A stretch of DNA of 64,000 bases from Sphingobacterium multivorum (GTDB taxonomy: Bacteria > Bacteroidota > Bacteroidia > Sphingobacteriales > Sphingobacteriaceae): assembly GCF_900457465.1 (NCBI RefSeq), contig NZ_UAUU01000011.1:186001-250000 (forward strand). The letters are read 5' to 3'. The notes beneath the pieces were generated by a model that was not told the DNA's origin, did no database searches, and saw only the letters and a program-made list of their open reading frames with translations. This document shows positions 26,304 to 35,861 of the stretch, piece after piece. Every line of letters starts with the position of its first letter. The stretch's first letter is position 1. The translations under genes were made by a program, and so were the position numbers.

Positions 26304-27776
26304 GTTAGTATAGGTTTTCATTCCATTATTAAGATAGATCGCCGTAAGGAAGATGCCATCTATCTGCAGATTGTTTATCAATTTATCAATGCCGTCAAAC
26401 GCAATCTATTGGAAGATGGAGATCTGTTGCCCGGAAGTCGGAAGATTGCTGATGAACTAAATGTGCACCGAAAAACCATTGTAGCTGCTTTAGCGGAATT
26501 GCAGGACCAGGGCTGGGTGAAAATTTTACCTAATCGCGGAACTTTTGTGAAAAATCCCGAGCGTATCGGCACCTCCAGGTCTGCAGTTAAGGCATTTAGA
26601 CAGCCGCCTGATTTTGCACCTTACTTTTTTAGAAAGGAACTCATCTTAGATATGCCTATTTCAGAGGTTCCCGAAAGGTACTATTTTACGGATGGAACAC
26701 CGGATTATAATGTCATTGGAACGGAGGAACTGGTGCGTTTTTATGCATCCATGGTGAAACGGAAAAAGAAAAGTGATGATTTTCCGACGACGACTGAAGG
26801 GAATTTGTTTTTTAGGGACCAGTTAAGCTATTATCTGAATTTAACAAGAGGGTTTCATCTTTCCCGGAATTTCTTGTTGCCTATTGCCAGCCGCGAGCAG
26901 ATTTTTTCAATTTTATCCAGATTATTGATCCGACCAGGTGATATTGTGCTGGTGGAAAATTTAAGTTATTTTTTACCTAACATGATCTTTAGTCAAGCTG
27001 GGGCCAAGCTAAAAACCATTCCGGTAGATGCGGAGGGGATGAATGTAGATAAAATCGGAGATCAATTTAAACCCGGAGAAATCAGATGTGTTTACCTCAA
27101 TACCAGATGTCAGTATCCAACGACGGTTAACCTTTCCGAGCGGAGGAAAATTCAATTATTAGCGTTGGCCGAGCAGTATAACTTTATCATTATTGAGGAT
27201 GATGTGGATTTTGAGTCTTCTTTTTTTAAGGAGAAAGGCGAATCACTTTTTCGGAAAAATGGCGGTAACCGCGTGATTTATACAGGTGCTTTCGGTAGTT
27301 TCTTTGATCCTGGTTTCCAAATGAACTTTTTGATCGCACCACAGGATCTGTTGGATGAAGGTAAAAAGTATTTGAATATCTTCGGAAAACCGAATTTTAT
27401 GATCGAGAAAACCTTGGGTGAAATTATCCATCAGGGTGATATCTTTCGGTATCAGCGTAAATTTCAGAAAACAATTGCTGAGCGAAAAGAATTGTTTGCC
27501 CAATTGCTGTTACGGCATTTTGAAGATCAGATCCGGTTTGAAATCCCGTCCTCGGGACTGGCTTTTTGGATACAGTTTAATCGGGTTGTTTCGCTGACAG
27601 CCTTGCAAGAAAAAGTGCGGTTGCTAGGACTCTTGTTGCCGAGTAATTGCCTTTATCAAAATAAAACCGTTACAGCATTGCGGTTGGGGTTTGCCCATCT
27701 TGACGAACAAAGTATGGTGACGGCAATTTCTTTGTTGCGTGCTGCTTATGCCGATTTGGTCGGAAATATCGACTAG
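26292..27776 (+). CDS. MocR-type (GntR/aminotransferase) regulator, likely of biotin genes
   Basis: A 494-residue fusion of a GntR winged helix (about 15-85: LLEDGDLLPGSRKIADELNVHRKTIVAALAEL) and a class I aminotransferase-like domain (about 120-490). In normal MocR proteins the PLP lysine sits in a G-T-F-S-K motif. Here the gapless counterpart is GAFGSFFDPG, with Ser at about residue 336 in place of Lys, and the usual L-R after the Pro is F-Q. The domain has therefore probably lost PLP Schiff-base binding. Divergence from bioB over 142 bases makes it the likely regulator of the biotin operon. The ligand could be a biotin intermediate; that is inference. Confidence 0.85.
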   Translation: MSSPVSIGFHSIIKIDRRKEDAIYLQIVYQFINAVKRNLLEDGDLLPGSRKIADELNVHRKTIVAALAELQDQGWVKILPNRGTFVKNPERIGTSRSAVKAFRQPPDFAPYFFRKELILDMPISEVPERYYFTDGTPDYNVIGTEELVRFYASMVKRKKKSDDFPTTTEGNLFFRDQLSYYLNLTRGFHLSRNFLLPIASREQIFSILSRLLIRPGDIVLVENLSYFLPNMIFSQAGAKLKTIPVDAEGMNVDKIGDQFKPGEIRCVYLNTRCQYPTTVNLSERRKIQLLALAEQYNFIIIEDDVDFESSFFKEKGESLFRKNGGNRVIYTGAFGSFFDPGFQMNFLIAPQDLLDEGKKYLNIFGKPNFMIEKTLGEIIHQGDIFRYQRKFQKTIAERKELFAQLLLRHFEDQIRFEIPSSGLAFWIQFNRVVSLTALQEKVRLLGLLLPSNCLYQNKTVTALRLGFAHLDEQSMVTAISLLRAAYADLVGNID

Positions 27777-28306
27777 TTGCTTTGCAGTATATGGGTCAAT
27801 TTGTTTTTGGCTTCTTGAGGAGACCCACAGCAATCCACAAAGTATGTGTGCTGCCATTGTTTGCTTTTGGTAGCCTGTTTGTTCGTTGGGATGCTCCAAT
27901 CTGGATAAATTCGGAATCCGCGTTTACCCTCTTGACAACCTGCTGTGAGGATTTCATGTTCAATGAGCGCCTGTTTTGGAAAAACAAATAAGCCGCAATG
28001 CTGGTCTTGCTCAACTAAAATAAGGTAATAATCGAAAGGATCATCTGCAGTATAGGGGATGGTTTGACCACCGCTGTCACGTTTCCAAAGAGCAACGAAT
28101 AACCCCACTTTTCTTGGTGTTATCTTAGCCTTCCTAAATTTGAAGTTTTTGTTGCCCAGTTGAAAATTAAAACCATAATAGGCTCTACCTGGTTGATCTT
28201 CCGATAGGAGCGAGCAATGGGGCATAAATATACTTTCGAGCTGATCTAGTACTTTCCTAATCATCTGGTCAGCGATCTGTGGGGCTGCCTGATGGTTAAG
28301 ATTCAT
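27773..28306 (-). CDS. MepB family protein
   Basis: A 177-residue protein matching the MepB family: YYGFNFQLGNKNFKFRKAKITPRKVGLFVALWKR, then ADDPFDYYLILVE, CGLFVFPKQALI and GKRGFRIYPDW. MepB was named from the staphylococcal mepRAB locus, but its biochemical role is not established. It overlaps the stop of the convergent regulator gene by 4 bases. The start overlaps the DHFR-like gene by 11 bases, so those two are co-transcribed. Confidence 0.85.
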   Translation of the reverse strand: MNLNHQAAPQIADQMIRKVLDQLESIFMPHCSLLSEDQPGRAYYGFNFQLGNKNFKFRKAKITPRKVGLFVALWKRDSGGQTIPYTADDPFDYYLILVEQDQHCGLFVFPKQALIEHEILTAGCQEGKRGFRIYPDWSIPTNKQATKSKQWQHTYFVDCCGSPQEAKNKLTHILQSN

Positions 28307-28847
28307 GTTGAGGGATATAGATTAACTGAACAACACCCGATTTGAATGTGACGCTTTGGACAAGTTTTAGGGATAGTCGTTCAGGTAAGTTTTCGAATAA
28401 AGGCTTGCCACTTCCCAGGGCAATGGGGTGAACGGAAATGCGATAGACGTCAACAAGGTTGGCTTGGATGAATGTTGTGATTAGACGTGCTCCCCCATAT
28501 AGCCAAATATCTTTTCCGGGCTGCGCTTTTATTTCCTGAACATGTTCAGTGATATCAGTTTGGATGAAAGTAGCGTTTTCATCTTGTCTTGCTTGACTGG
28601 AAAAAACATATTTTTTCTTCGCATGGACATTTTTCCAAAGATTTATTTCCGTTTCATCGGCCGTAGCACCCGGTTGGAAATTACCCCAGGCATCATAGCT
28701 CACCCGGCCATAAAAGATGGTATCGACCGAAGCCAAAAAGCCATCGAAATCCATGTCATCATCCATAATGCACCAGTCAACCTCTCCCTGTGAGCCTTCA
28801 ATAAAGCCATCTAGGGTCATGGCCAGATCCAATATTATTTTTCTCAT
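28296..28847 (-). CDS. Dihydrofolate reductase family protein (RibD C-terminal type)
   Basis: A 183-residue NADPH-binding reductase of the RibD C-terminal/YwjB group. It has the lead KIILDLAMTLDGFIEG, the YGRVSYDAWG stretch and the cofactor loop DIWLYGGARLITTFIQ, then a C-terminal DVYRISVHPIALGSGKPLFE. Members are annotated as dihydrofolate reductase-like, but few have a known substrate and no riboflavin genes are nearby. It leads a two-gene operon with the MepB gene. Confidence 0.88.
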   Translation of the reverse strand: MRKIILDLAMTLDGFIEGSQGEVDWCIMDDDMDFDGFLASVDTIFYGRVSYDAWGNFQPGATADETEINLWKNVHAKKKYVFSSQARQDENATFIQTDITEHVQEIKAQPGKDIWLYGGARLITTFIQANLVDVYRISVHPIALGSGKPLFENLPERLSLKLVQSVTFKSGVVQLIYIPQHES

Positions 28848-28985
28848 GTGTGTTATTTGCTTTAAACCTGTTACTTGCGTTCCCGTAATAATAGAAGCTG
28901 GGTTAGCTCAACGGCGGATTGTCAGGATAACATAAAGATAGAGAAATAATAAGGTTTGGCCAAATTGCCGAACAACGGAGCAAAG

Positions 28986-29015
28986 AAAAAGCCCAGCAAA
29001 GAATGTCTGGGCTTT
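28986..29015 (-). terminator. Rho-independent terminator
   Basis: Stem AAAGCCCAG (28988-28996) and CTGGGCTTT (29007-29015), with an A-run just before it that becomes TTTTT on the minus strand. It lies downstream of the small gene at 29059-29154 and forms a second stop after the hairpin at 29044-29068. Confidence 0.75.
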
Positions 29016-29043
29016 GAGATTATATAAGGGGAATAATACTTGC

Positions 29044-29068
29044 TAAAAAAGTGAAGACCTAGTCTTCA
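29044..29068 (-). terminator. Terminator overlapping the stop codon of a small gene
   Basis: A 7-bp stem, TGAAGAC (29052-29058) and GTCTTCA (29062-29068), has the TAG stop of the 31-codon gene in its loop. On the minus strand six T follow (29045-29050). A terminator placed exactly at the end of this short frame supports the frame being a gene. Confidence 0.7.
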
Positions 29069-29154
29069 TCGGTGATAATATCATCACCATCTAATTCGAA
29101 ACCTTCACCAAGGAAGGTATTCTCTAGTTCGAATAAATCTGAATCTTTAATCAT
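29059..29154 (-). CDS. Small acidic protein, 31 residues, unknown
   Basis: A 31-residue frame starts ATG ATT AAA GAT and ends GAT GAA GAC TAG. The peptide is strongly acidic (ELDGDDIITDED at the end) with an amphipathic centre, FELENTFLGEGFEL. It has no signal peptide or membrane helix. It lies 84 bases after the DUF3857 gene on the same strand and is followed at once by two terminators. No family is recognised. It may be the last gene of the DUF3857 transcript or have its own promoter. Coding status is inferred from start, stop and terminator position. Confidence 0.5.
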   Translation of the reverse strand: MIKDSDLFELENTFLGEGFELDGDDIITDED

Positions 29155-29238
29155 TTTACTATTTTTTGATATTCAAAGTTATCACCCTTATTTAAGCTAA
29201 TCGTCAATATAAAATGAAGTTTGTGTTAAGTGATATCG

Positions 29239-31207
29239 TTATATTTTTTTGAGTACAACATCTAATTTTTCTGCCTGGATGATCCGACTGAAAAACTCTT
29301 TTAAATCAAAATACTCTTCCGGCATAAACAAGGGTTTGTTTAATTGTGTTGCAGATTCGATGATCAGAACATCCGGTGTTGTATTATTGATTTTGAAAAT
29401 ATATCGGGCCGCACGTTCAGGAAGAGCCATACTGATGTTTTTTAACTTTCCTTCCGTTGGATATGCATAGCCTTTTGGCAGTTTGATTTCAATGTAGCAC
29501 TCTTCTTGGACTAAAGAACCAAAGTCGATCGGATAATTCCGCTCCGTAAGGTTGAAGGGATTCTTGGACATTTTTGTGTCAATATAAGGATTGAATAGAA
29601 GTTGTTCATTTTGCAGGGTTGCAAAATTCTTAATCTCAATTTCAAACTCCTCCGTTAGCGGTTTATCAAGGGATTCCCGATTCGATACTTTAAAACTATT
29701 GATTTTGATGCGATTGTTTTCTTCATCTATTTTTTCGTAGAATTCTTCTTCAGAATTACTTCCTTGAAGGCGCTCACGCATTTTGGAAGCACCATAACCG
29801 TTACGTGAGGTAATCCATTTTCCTTTTAATGCACCATCTTCCGACAGTTCACCGTAGAAGAAGTTACTGTAAGTAGATGCAAGATTTGCCTCGAGCTTTA
29901 CCCAGTCAGATTCGCCTTCCAGGGGAATTGATCTTCCCTGAAAGTTGACACATTTCATTGGAATATTTCCAAACATCTCATAGGGAGAGGTCGCATCCAG
30001 CAGGTAGTAGTTTTCACCTATTTTTACCTGGGCAATGACATGGTTGAACTCTGATATCGCTGGTGCATAGAGCCCTGCATAGCCATTCTCACGTGTCGAT
30101 AAAATAACAGGGATGGCATCTAGTTTCGCATAACGTAAGGCATTGACCAGTCCAAGGTTAATATCGGCGCTATTGCCTGTTCTTTTTTCGATGGCTTCTT
30201 TGATATTTTTTGCGTAGATCGAATGGCGGTTATTCCATTTTATTTGTTTCTGGAAGTAGGTATACAGTCGTACCGCTTTCTCCAGGTCATCTTTTGAATC
30301 CTGCAATACCGGTTCAATGAACTCTTTCAATGCCGTTTTTCGCTTTACCTGTCCACCAAAACTTTCGTCCTGTACAAGTTTATCTCTGACATTTTCCCAC
30401 GTGAGCGAAAAGTCTTTTGTCGGTCCCATTGGAATGCTATACCGACCAAGCTCAAAGAAAATGATTGACCTAAAATTTTTGGAAGAGGTCATGTAATCTT
30501 CGGTATGGAAAGCCGGAATATTTTCCATGGTATAGGTGGTTTTATTGCCTAAGACTTCTCCAACTTGAGAATCCAGGCCTGTGTTGTAATTTTCTACCTT
30601 CCGGTCACTGACGGCTAATCCCCCCTTTAAATTGGCTTTGTAATGAAAAACTTCGGGAATACGCGTGACGTATTGGCTATAAATTTTTGGGAGATCTTCC
30701 TGAAATTCCCAGGCATTTAAGTTAAAAATAAATGGCGATTCTGTGCGGTAGCGGTATTCAATAATTGTACCTTCTTGGACCTGCGGAATGGCCGCTTTCG
30801 TTACCGCATAGTTTTCTGAGGCGTTTTCGTTAAAAATATTCGCTTTCGTCATCTCTGTTTCTACAACCTTATCTCCGACGAGGTGATAGGACGCTCCCTT
30901 GATGTCCATAAGGACTTCCCGGTCGTTGCCGCTTTTATATAAAGGGATACTGAAATTAGCGTAATTATAAGCTTCCTTATTTAATATTTTAATGCGGACG
31001 TGTCTGAAAAATTGAACAACCGGACCTTTGTTTTTATCATAACTTACTTCGGCTGATCCATATTCGCGTAAGACAAAGGCATTTGCTGCTGTATCTATTT
31101 TGTCAACATAATGGCAAAATCTTCCTTTTTTATTTTACCGAACGAAAAATCTTGCGCTTGTAGGTATACACCACTAAGCAGGAGAGGCCAGTGAAAAAAC
31201 TTTTCAT
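29239..31207 (-). pseudogene. DUF3857/transglutaminase-like secreted protein, N-terminus frameshifted
   Basis: The intact frame (30909-29239, 556 residues) covers most of a DUF3857 domain followed by a transglutaminase-like core (LEKAVRLYTYFQKQIKWNNRHS, then NSADINLGLVNALRYAKLDAIPV and EFNHVIAQV) and a C-terminal beta domain. The DUF3857 start and signal peptide are found upstream in other frames, from an ATG at 31207 (signal-like, ending LQAQD). Two single-base losses, in an A-run just after the start (near 31200) and near 31094, explain this. Repair gives 1971 bases, 656 residues. The core has NSADIN where the catalytic Cys is expected (N-x-x-D), so peptidase activity is doubtful. These proteins are exported and of unknown role. 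Confidence 0.8.
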
Positions 31208-31385
31208 AAAAAATGACTGTATGGTTAAGAATTATAACACTAAAGTATGAAATAATTTTAAATCCAAACCCTTATAAATTAAATTGGTTGAAAAGACAAA
31301 TGGATCGATCAATTGCGATTGCTTATTTGTCCGATAGCGAGATAAACTTGTGTTGTAATTAGATAGGATTGCTCAGATCGCATCC

Positions 31386-32650
31386 TTACAAGGTGAATTC
31401 GAAGCTTAACGTGACATAGCGGTAGTCTTCCCCTTTCCATTTTGGTCCCGAAAGTAGAATCTCTTGGCTTTGGCATCGAGGTAATCATTTGCACTTTGGA
31501 GAACGCTGATATTTGTTGGGAGTCCATCTTTATCGATATAGAAGCTTAAACGGACAGTGCCTCATAACGGCTTTTAGCTGTTTTTTTCTTGATATAATTG
31601 TTGAACGATCTCCAGCCCCAGATAGGTTCGGCACTTTTTGATTTGCGTGAAGACATCGTTGTAACGACGACTTCATCAAGTGAGGCGCCGGAAGGTTGCA
31701 TTTTGATCGTCGTATTTTTGCTGCGACGCATATTCAATGCGACAGAATTGTAGCCCAGAGCCATGATGTCGACGAGTGAATCCATTGTGCTGGTTGGATG
31801 GTAGCTTGGCCCTGTGCGTCGGTATTCGTCGCAAACTTGCTATTGGGTTGAATGATTGTCACTCCCGAAATAGGTAAGCCTGTCTCTTTGTCCCGAATTG
31901 TAGTTGTAGCGGGTACTTGTTGTTGTGGCATCGCAATACCCGGAGCTCTGCCTGCAAGGTATTGTTTAAACTTGAGGTTCCCCGAATCATAATGGTTTGG
32001 GAAGCATCTTTTTTCTTTGCCATTGGTGCATAACCGATAACAATTGTACTGTCTGCAGGTCTTAATCCAAATACAGGGCGATCATTATTGAGACCTTCCT
32101 TCATTTCTTCCAATGATTTTACACGCAGGGATGGTTCCCGGGATAAAACGGTTACCTCTTCGAGTGGATGCTGTTCATGAAGCCGCGTTCGGCTATTATC
32201 GGCTAATTGTGGCAAATGATCTTGAGATCCTATTTTTGATGCAATATCATCTGAAGGAATGATAGAATCTGCTGCTGTAACCTTTGTTTTGGGTTTTTCC
32301 TGCGTAATACTTACTTCGGCGGTACGCCTCGCTTCGGAGGAATTTTTGTCCTGTTGACGGTAAAGGAGGAGACCAATCCCCAATACGATCACTGCCGCTG
32401 CGGCGATGGCAAGTCTCTTCCAATCAAAGACCTTTATTTTAGCGGTATTATCTTTCTGAACACGTTGTGCAATTTGGTTGTTGATTGTTGTAAGTACGGT
32501 TTTATTCTGATCCATTTCCATACCCATAAGAATATCGGCCAGCATGGGGTCACGCTGTGCCTCACGTTCAAGCGCGTACATCTCCGTAGGAGATAATTCG
32601 CCGTTGACGTATTTCTTTAAGTATGCTATGTCGTAATTACTGTTGCTCAT
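31386..32650 (-). pseudogene. Anti-sigma-like protein with carboxypeptidase-regulatory and TonB domains, four indels
   Basis: The N-terminal 225 residues (from 32650) are intact: an anti-sigma-like cytoplasmic part (YLKKYVNGELSPTEMYALEREAQRD), one membrane helix near residue 85 and a periplasmic linker. The rest continues in other frames: a carboxypeptidase-regulatory-like repeat (DKETGLPISGVTI), a second linker (EVVVTTMSSRK) and a TonB C-terminal domain (VRLSFYIDKDGLPTNISVLQSAN) ending in GPKWKGEDYRYV and a TAA at 31386. Four single-base losses, near 31958 (GG), 31785 (AAA), 31558 (GGG) and 31461, account for it. Repair gives 1269 bases, 422 residues. Overlap with the sigma gene implies joint regulation. 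Confidence 0.8.
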
Positions 32651-33215
32651 TCCAAGCCTCCATGCAATTTTTTAAATTCCGCTTCCCATTCTGTATATAG
32701 CTCTTTACTTCGTTCAAGCTATAACCGGTAGATTCGCTAATCTCTTTGTAACATTTTTCCTCTAAGAAGAAGAGTCTGACCGACTGCTGCTGTTTGTCTG
32801 GCAACTTTTCCAGACAGCCTTCCATGGCTGTTAGCTGTTCTTCTTTTTCATCATATTGTTCATACTGATGCACGTCTCCAGGAAATTTCACAAATTCATC
32901 CAAAGAAATTTGAGATTTGTTTTTTTGAGACCTTAAATACATCAAACAATGGTTCTTGCTTAGTACATAAAGCCATCTTGGGAAGTCCTTGATTTCTTGC
33001 TTGTTGACCTTATATATTAATTCTTCAAAGATATTCATGACAGCATCTTTGCTCAATTCGGAATCTTGGAGATACCGTAAACAAACATAGTATACCATCT
33101 CGGTATGTCGCTGGTATAGATCCCCCAATACCTGGAGCTCCATGGACTCCTGGTAGTGCAGCAAGAGCTCGTGGTCTTGTGCTGTATCTATTTTTGACGA
33201 CTTGAATGCGAACAT
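32637..33215 (-). CDS. ECF-type RNA polymerase sigma factor
   Basis: A 192-residue sigma factor with region 2 (LGDLYQRHTEMVYYVCLRYLQDSELSKDAVMNIFEEL, FPRWLYVLSKNHCLMYLR) and region 4 (LPDKQQQSVRLFFLEEKCYKEISESTGYSLNEVKSYIQNGKRNLK). It overlaps the anti-sigma-like TonB protein gene by 14 bases, and in this phylum such pairs control cell-envelope genes. The gene is divergent from the VWA protein gene; their 5' ends are only about 80 bases apart, so the two promoters overlap. The target genes may include the VWA and DUF3857 genes. Confidence 0.9.
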   Translation of the reverse strand: MFAFKSSKIDTAQDHELLLHYQESMELQVLGDLYQRHTEMVYYVCLRYLQDSELSKDAVMNIFEELIYKVNKQEIKDFPRWLYVLSKNHCLMYLRSQKNKSQISLDEFVKFPGDVHQYEQYDEKEEQLTAMEGCLEKLPDKQQQSVRLFFLEEKCYKEISESTGYSLNEVKSYIQNGKRNLKNCMEAWNEQQ

Positions 33216-33295
33216 TTTATTGGCTAAAAATATTTTTTTTTTCTGGTTTATGGAAATTTAATATTTGTGGCATCCCTTGGCAAAAATGTAAAGAT

Positions 33296-35158
33296 ATGAG
33301 AGCAATACTTTTTGTAATAGGCTTGTTGCTATCCTTAGGTGGACATGCCAAGCAGGGATATGAGGTCAGCGGTAAGGTTGTCGATGCGAATACAAGGACT
33401 GCCCTTGCGGGCGTACAGGTGAGCAATGTTGCTACAAAAGCGCTGGTGCGGACCGACGATAAGGGAAACTATCGTATTCAAGTTCTTGACGGTAAAAATA
33501 CCTTGATTTTTAGTTATATCGGATATCTTGAGCAACGGATAGCGGTAAACCATCGGTCAACGATTGATGTGGGCTTGGTGCAACAAAACACCACACTGGA
33601 TGAAGTTATGGTGACGGGATCTGAGCGCAGGGCGAAGCGTCAGACGGCGTCGGTGATGAATGTTAATGCAGCTTTGTCAGGGCAAGTATCGGGTCTGTAT
33701 ATTAGAGGGACGGGTTATGTGCCTAATCAGAACCAAGAATCTTATCAAAAAATAAAGGAAAACAAGTTTATCAATCCACGAAAAGAACCCTTATCAACGT
33801 TTGCGGCCGATGTTGATGCTGCTTCCTATAGTAACGTACGTCGTTTTATCAATTCAGGAACACTACCTGAAAAAGATGCGGTACGTGTTGAAGAGATGAT
33901 CAATTACTTTCAGTATCAAGTGGCCGGTCCTAAGAATGGCGAACCTGTAAATATCGTCACCGAATTGACCAAGGCACCCTGGAATACTACACATCAGCTC
34001 ATGCGCGTAACATTAAAGGCGAAAGATATACCGACGGCGAATCTTAAAGCTTCCAATCTGGTGTTTTTGATCGATGTGTCGGGATCAATGATGGGACCGG
34101 GGCGTCTGCCTTTGGTGAAAGCTTCGCTGAAGATGTTGGTTGATCAACTACGTGCTGTAGACCATGTTGCCATTGTGACCTATGCTGGATCGGCAGGGGT
34201 AAAACTGGAGAGTACGCCCGGTGATGAAAAGATGAAAATTAAATCGGCTATTGAGGAGCTGGAAGCCGGTGGAAGTACGGCTGGAGCTGCAGGAATTAAG
34301 AAGGCTTACGAAATTGCGAAGCAACAATTTATCAAAGGTGGAAACAACCGGATTATTTTGGCTAGTGACGGCGATTTCAATGTTGGGGAAAGCAGTGACG
34401 AATCGATGGAAGAGCTGATTGCCAAAGAAAGTAAATCGGGGGTTTTCCTCACAGTATTGGGGTATGGCATGGGGAATCTGAAGGACATTAAGATGGAAAT
34501 CCTTGCAGACAAAGGGCATGGGAATTATGCGTATATCGACAACATTTCTGAAGCACGAAAAGCGATGGTGACCGAATTCGGGGGAACCTTGTTTACCGTT
34601 GCGAAAGATGTCAAGATCCAGGTCGAATTTAATCCCAGTTATGTGCAGGCATACCGTTTAGTGGGGTACGAAAACCGCTTGTTGGAAGCTGAAGATTTCA
34701 ATGACGATCAAAAGATGGGTGGTGATATGGGGGTAGGTCATGTGGTGACAGCCCTATATGAAATTGTACCGGTCGGTGTGGAGTCTGGGATGGTCGGAAC
34801 GGTAGATCCCTTAAAATATCAACAACAAGCGGATCAGGTAGCTGAGCGGAGAAATGCTGAACTGGCAACCGTGAAATTTCGGTATAAGGAGCCCGAAGGG
34901 GAGAAAAGCAAGTTGCAACAAAAGGTGATAGGAACTACTGTTACGGAATTGAATCGCGTGAGTGAAGATTTACAGTTCGCCACTGCGGTAGCGGAACTTG
35001 GTCTATTACTTCGTGATTCTGATTTTAAGCAAAAGGCCAATTTTGATCAGCTCATCACGCGCGCAAAAGCTTCCAAAGGCAAAGATGAGGAAGGTTATCG
35101 TGCTGGATTTATCCGTATGGCAGAGAATGCACGGGATTTATCGAGATCGAAAGAATAA
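33296..35158 (+). CDS. VWA domain protein with carboxypeptidase-regulatory domain (YfbK-like)
   Basis: A 620-residue exported protein. The signal peptide (about 1-18) is followed by a carboxypeptidase-regulatory-like domain (about 22-105: VSGKVVDANTRTALAGVQV), a short linker, and a von Willebrand A domain (about 255-440) with an intact metal site, DVSGSMMG, Thr and Asp downstream. The C-terminal third is the DUF3520 type found with YfbK. The ATG at 33296 is chosen since it directly precedes the signal peptide; the frame is open 30 codons further up without homology. VWA proteins bind partners through the metal site; here an envelope role is likely. It is divergent from the sigma gene. Confidence 0.87.
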   Translation: MRAILFVIGLLLSLGGHAKQGYEVSGKVVDANTRTALAGVQVSNVATKALVRTDDKGNYRIQVLDGKNTLIFSYIGYLEQRIAVNHRSTIDVGLVQQNTTLDEVMVTGSERRAKRQTASVMNVNAALSGQVSGLYIRGTGYVPNQNQESYQKIKENKFINPRKEPLSTFAADVDAASYSNVRRFINSGTLPEKDAVRVEEMINYFQYQVAGPKNGEPVNIVTELTKAPWNTTHQLMRVTLKAKDIPTANLKASNLVFLIDVSGSMMGPGRLPLVKASLKMLVDQLRAVDHVAIVTYAGSAGVKLESTPGDEKMKIKSAIEELEAGGSTAGAAGIKKAYEIAKQQFIKGGNNRIILASDGDFNVGESSDESMEELIAKESKSGVFLTVLGYGMGNLKDIKMEILADKGHGNYAYIDNISEARKAMVTEFGGTLFTVAKDVKIQVEFNPSYVQAYRLVGYENRLLEAEDFNDDQKMGGDMGVGHVVTALYEIVPVGVESGMVGTVDPLKYQQQADQVAERRNAELATVKFRYKEPEGEKSKLQQKVIGTTVTELNRVSEDLQFATAVAELGLLLRDSDFKQKANFDQLITRAKASKGKDEEGYRAGFIRMAENARDLSRSKE

Positions 35159-35184
35159 CTAAAAATGGCTAAAGATGAATTTTT

Positions 35185-35213
35185 CAGTAGCAGCAATCGA
35201 AATGCGGCTACTG
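35185..35213 (+). terminator. Possible terminator hairpin after the VWA gene
   Basis: Stem CAGTAGC (35185-35191) and GCTACTG (35207-35213), with an inner GCA/TGC pair. It lies 26 bases past the stop but has no T-run after it, so termination activity is uncertain. Confidence 0.4.
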
Positions 35214-35391
35214 GAAATAAGTTTAGTTTGTGGGGCAATAGGTAAAAAAGTAAATAAAATCTATATTTTTAGTTCATCAATAAAAGGAACGTATTTTGCT
35301 TCTGCTGATTTGCGCTATGTGATATTTGGTGAGTAAGTGCAATCTGAGCGATGTGTTGTTATAGTATATGGAAATAAAAAATGTTAGATAA

Positions 35392-35802
35392 ATGAAGAAT
35401 TTTTTCTTGTGCTTTCTTTTGGCTATTGGTATTACAGTGCCATCAGTAGCCCAAAATGCGAGCTTGAATAAACAACAGACCATGGCTTATATTAATAAGC
35501 TATATAAGGTAGCTTACCGTTATAAGGATACGAAAATTGACACGGTAACGGTAGATGGGAAGGTGTTAACAGTCTTTCTTTCCAGTGGCCAACATTTTAG
35601 AAGTGATATTGCCAAATCAGATGTACTTGTCATTGCAAGAGTAAAATCCGGTTATCAAATTCGATTTAAGTCTTCGCCAAGCACGGATGAAATTTTATGG
35701 GCGATCCAAACAGAAGAAGATGCCAAACGTCTGAAAAATGCATTGGAGCATTTGGTTAAAATCGTAAAGACCGAAAAAAAGACAGAGCCTTTTGGAAGTT
35801 AA
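35392..35802 (+). CDS. Secreted protein of unknown function
   Basis: A 136-residue protein with a clear signal peptide (hydrophobic 3-15, cut after VAQ near residue 21). The mature part is small, basic, alternating beta and helix, with TVDGKVLTVFLSSGQHF and a C-terminal helix, EEDAKRLKNALEHLVKIVK, rich in Lys. No domain is recognised. It stands alone, with 230 bases upstream and a perfect hairpin downstream, so it is probably a single-gene unit that acts in the periplasm. Confidence 0.7.
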   Translation: MKNFFLCFLLAIGITVPSVAQNASLNKQQTMAYINKLYKVAYRYKDTKIDTVTVDGKVLTVFLSSGQHFRSDIAKSDVLVIARVKSGYQIRFKSSPSTDEILWAIQTEEDAKRLKNALEHLVKIVKTEKKTEPFGS

Positions 35803-35834
35803 ATCGTAATCGGGGATCCGTTGGGTAATAGAAT

Positions 35835-35861
35835 GTTCGGCAAGATATGAGCTTGCCGAAC
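35835..35861 (+). terminator. Hairpin after the secreted protein gene
   Basis: A perfect 10-bp stem, GTTCGGCAAG (35835-35844) and CTTGCCGAAC (35852-35861), lies 32 bases past the stop. No T-run follows. The rest of the 294-base gap up to 36096 shows nothing further. Confidence 0.45.
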
